NCBI GenBank assembly: GCA_034638255.1
Contig: JAWPGT010000007.1
Coordinates: 1 to 64,000 of the forward strand
Length of the DNA: 64,000 bases
Source of the DNA: Coprinus comatus
Taxonomy: Eukaryota > Basidiomycota > Agaricomycetes > Agaricales > Agaricaceae
Direction: 5' to 3'
Position numbers and translations under genes: made by a program. The notes beneath the pieces were generated by a model. The model was not told where the DNA came from. It ran no database searches and was given only the letters and a program-made list of their open reading frames with translations. How positions within the stretch are numbered: the stretch's first letter is position 1; every line of letters begins with the position of its first letter. Positions 62,441 through 64,000 of this stretch are shown here, one piece after another.

Positions 62441-63983
62441 TTTTTAGAAGCTTTATTATTTGTTTTTGGTATAGAAAGAGTATTTTTTTTATAATCCAAA
62501 CTTAAATCTTATTTGATGGAGTAATATAAGGCTGAAGATAAAAGATGAGAACTTATCAATAAAAGACATGCAGTGAAAATATGTGAATGAAAATAAAATA
62601 AAGTCTTGTTAAGAACAGGGATTGGGGGATGAGTGAGCAATGTCAGGTTGAGGCTTTGGCTTCAACTTATGTGTTGCACCCTTCCAATACTGTGATTAGC
62701 CTCACTTGCAAGAGGACTGAATGGTTGGAAAGAATGTTGGGAGGAATTATGGAGGAGAGACAGAGAAAGAGTAAGAGACAGAGGGTTGACTTAGAGTCAG
62801 AACAAGACAAGGACAAGAATAAGTGCAGATACCACATTGATATCAGACTAAAGAGTATACATGAGTGACTAGCGATTATATACAGTGTTTACTGATATCA
62901 GAATATAATAAGGCAAAACATAATATAACAAACAAGATGGCTGACATACTAAGAAACAATGATGCTGACCAAAAAGGAAAGAGTACTGAAAAGGGAAGTA
63001 GTAATGCAAACAGCAAGTGCAGAAAAGAACAAGTCCATGATGTTGGTGACTGACAGCAAGAAAGACAGTCAGAACTGTTGGAAGATTAGAAGAATTGTTG
63101 GAAGATTGGAAGAATTGTCAGAAGATTAGTCAGTGGCACAGTATGTGACAAGTCTAAAAACTTGTTGTTCAGTAATTATAAACCTGAGGTTAATAACTGA
63201 GGCAAACCATTGAAATGCAACTTTGGAAAGAAATGTTGTGATGGGCAGAGGGAATGGAAACACCAGTGACGAGATCTTAAACCTATGATTGAAGTCTGGA
63301 GGAAAACAGTTACAATGAATGGATGGTAGAATGGAGAGGGTAGTTACTGGTGATTGAGTTTTATAGAACGGTCCCAACTCCATAGTCAAAATCAATAGTT
63401 CCTATAAGAAGAAGTTGAGTAGTTATTGAAGAAGTTGAAGAGGTACTAGCAGTTGGACTCACCTAGAGCTAAGACATGATTTGAACATATTCCCAATTCC
63501 CAAGTTTCCTCCCAAGCTCCATATTGACATTGCAGTGATTTAACACACCGCACTTTGTGAAGCATGTACTAGTAGTGTTGGAAGAATACCAAGCACTGCC
63601 TTGTGCAATGGTATAAACCAAGTTCTCAGACGCCTGCCCTATGTTTCCGCAATAGGTGACAAGCCTTGGGAACTGGAATATCCACATGATACCTCTGCTA
63701 TGGCAAGAGGGAACAAATTCACTTGTTCATCAGGTACTGCACACAAATGAGAGTCTGACAGATGCCCTGGCCACTGACATTAGCCTCATCTCGGATTGTG
63801 AATAGGGGCCTCCTCCTGGATGATAAGGGAAAGGTTGAGAAACTGTTTTGCTGGCAATTGCTTCAAATATACCAGCTGCCTGCAAACAAACACAAACAAA
63901 TTTGCTCACAGAGCACACATTTGGTAAATCTCACTGCCACATCATCTACAAGACCACAACTCTGATTTTGTTTGCAATTGTTG
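62441..63983. other. Non-coding stretch with weak ORFs and a short tandem repeat
   Basis: The ORFs at 62629-62868 (basic, KRQRVDLESEQDKDKNK) and 62865-63053 show no family resemblance and no splice continuation. A tandem of about 18 bp units based on GAAGAATTGTTGGAAGATT runs from about 63077 to 63130. Nothing else is supported. Confidence 0.35.
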
Positions 63984-64000
63984 TGTAAGCGCAGGAATGT
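63984..64000 (-). repeat. Start of a D-family copia LTR at the window edge
   Basis: The plus strand ends TGTAAGCGCAGGAATGT. This matches 16 of 17 bases at the end of the D-family LTR (minus orientation, as at 29294). A further copia element or solo LTR should continue past the window. Confidence 0.75.

Noticed and set aside
62629..63053. Two small ORFs right of the KDZ region
   Set aside because: They have biased Lys/Asp/Gln composition, no start or splice support and no recognisable motif.
1..64000. tRNA or rRNA genes
   Set aside because: I looked for cloverleaf-type sequence around the PBS-like motifs and in the intergenic regions and saw none. A dedicated covariance search would be needed to exclude them.

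Overview
The window looks like nuclear DNA of a basidiomycete fungus, most likely an Agaricomycete. The genes carry many short introns of about 45-60 bp with GT(A/G)NGT donors, and the proteins match Agaricomycete families. There are no bacterial-type operons or ribosome binding sites.

Region 1 (1-14258) is compact single-copy gene space. It holds a partial M50B-like membrane metallopeptidase (minus), the mRNA-decay factor PAT1 (plus), a membrane-anchored family-2-like glycosyltransferase with a likely frameshift (minus), the mitoribosomal protein mL44 (minus) and an F-BAR/DEP/RhoGAP protein of the Rgd2/Rga8 type (plus). The last two share a 120 bp divergent promoter. These are housekeeping genes with no evident common pathway.

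Region 2 (about 15500-64000) is a nest of transposable elements inserted into one another. In order: a decayed Ty3/gypsy element (F); a chromovirus copy (E, minus) inserted in F; a copia element (D1, plus) inserted in E; a second, almost identical copia element (D2, minus) that joins the gag of E to the gag of another gypsy element (A); a decayed copia element (B, minus) inserted in A; and a nearly complete chromovirus (G, plus) inserted in the RNase H region of A. After G come a CACTA-type Tnp2 transposon carrying a solo copia LTR, a palindrome-rich AT stretch, the inverted remainder of element A, a long-form solo chromovirus LTR, the inverted N-terminus of Tnp2, and KDZ-transposon remains with CxC5/CxC6-like cysteine clusters and two plus-strand companion ORFs. 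The first 17 bp of another D-type LTR lie at the right edge.

Four observations stand out. (1) In two unrelated retroelement families, some LTRs carry a 61 bp (chromovirus) or 52 bp (copia) cassette bounded by GTATGT...CTAG or GTGAGT...CTGCAG, and other LTRs precisely lack it. It looks like an intron in the leader. (2) The segment 43579-57289 appears inverted by recombination between two oppositely oriented chromovirus LTRs: the broken halves of A and of Tnp2, with their 5 bp target duplications, pair crosswise. (3) D1 and D2 share the same differences between their 5' and 3' LTRs, which implies copying at the DNA level rather than two independent retrotranspositions. (4) The nonsense mutations of the elements are dominated by C-to-T or G-to-A changes, several at CpG in CGA codons, as expected from deamination of methylated cytosine. 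All calls come from reading the sequence; no database search was run.
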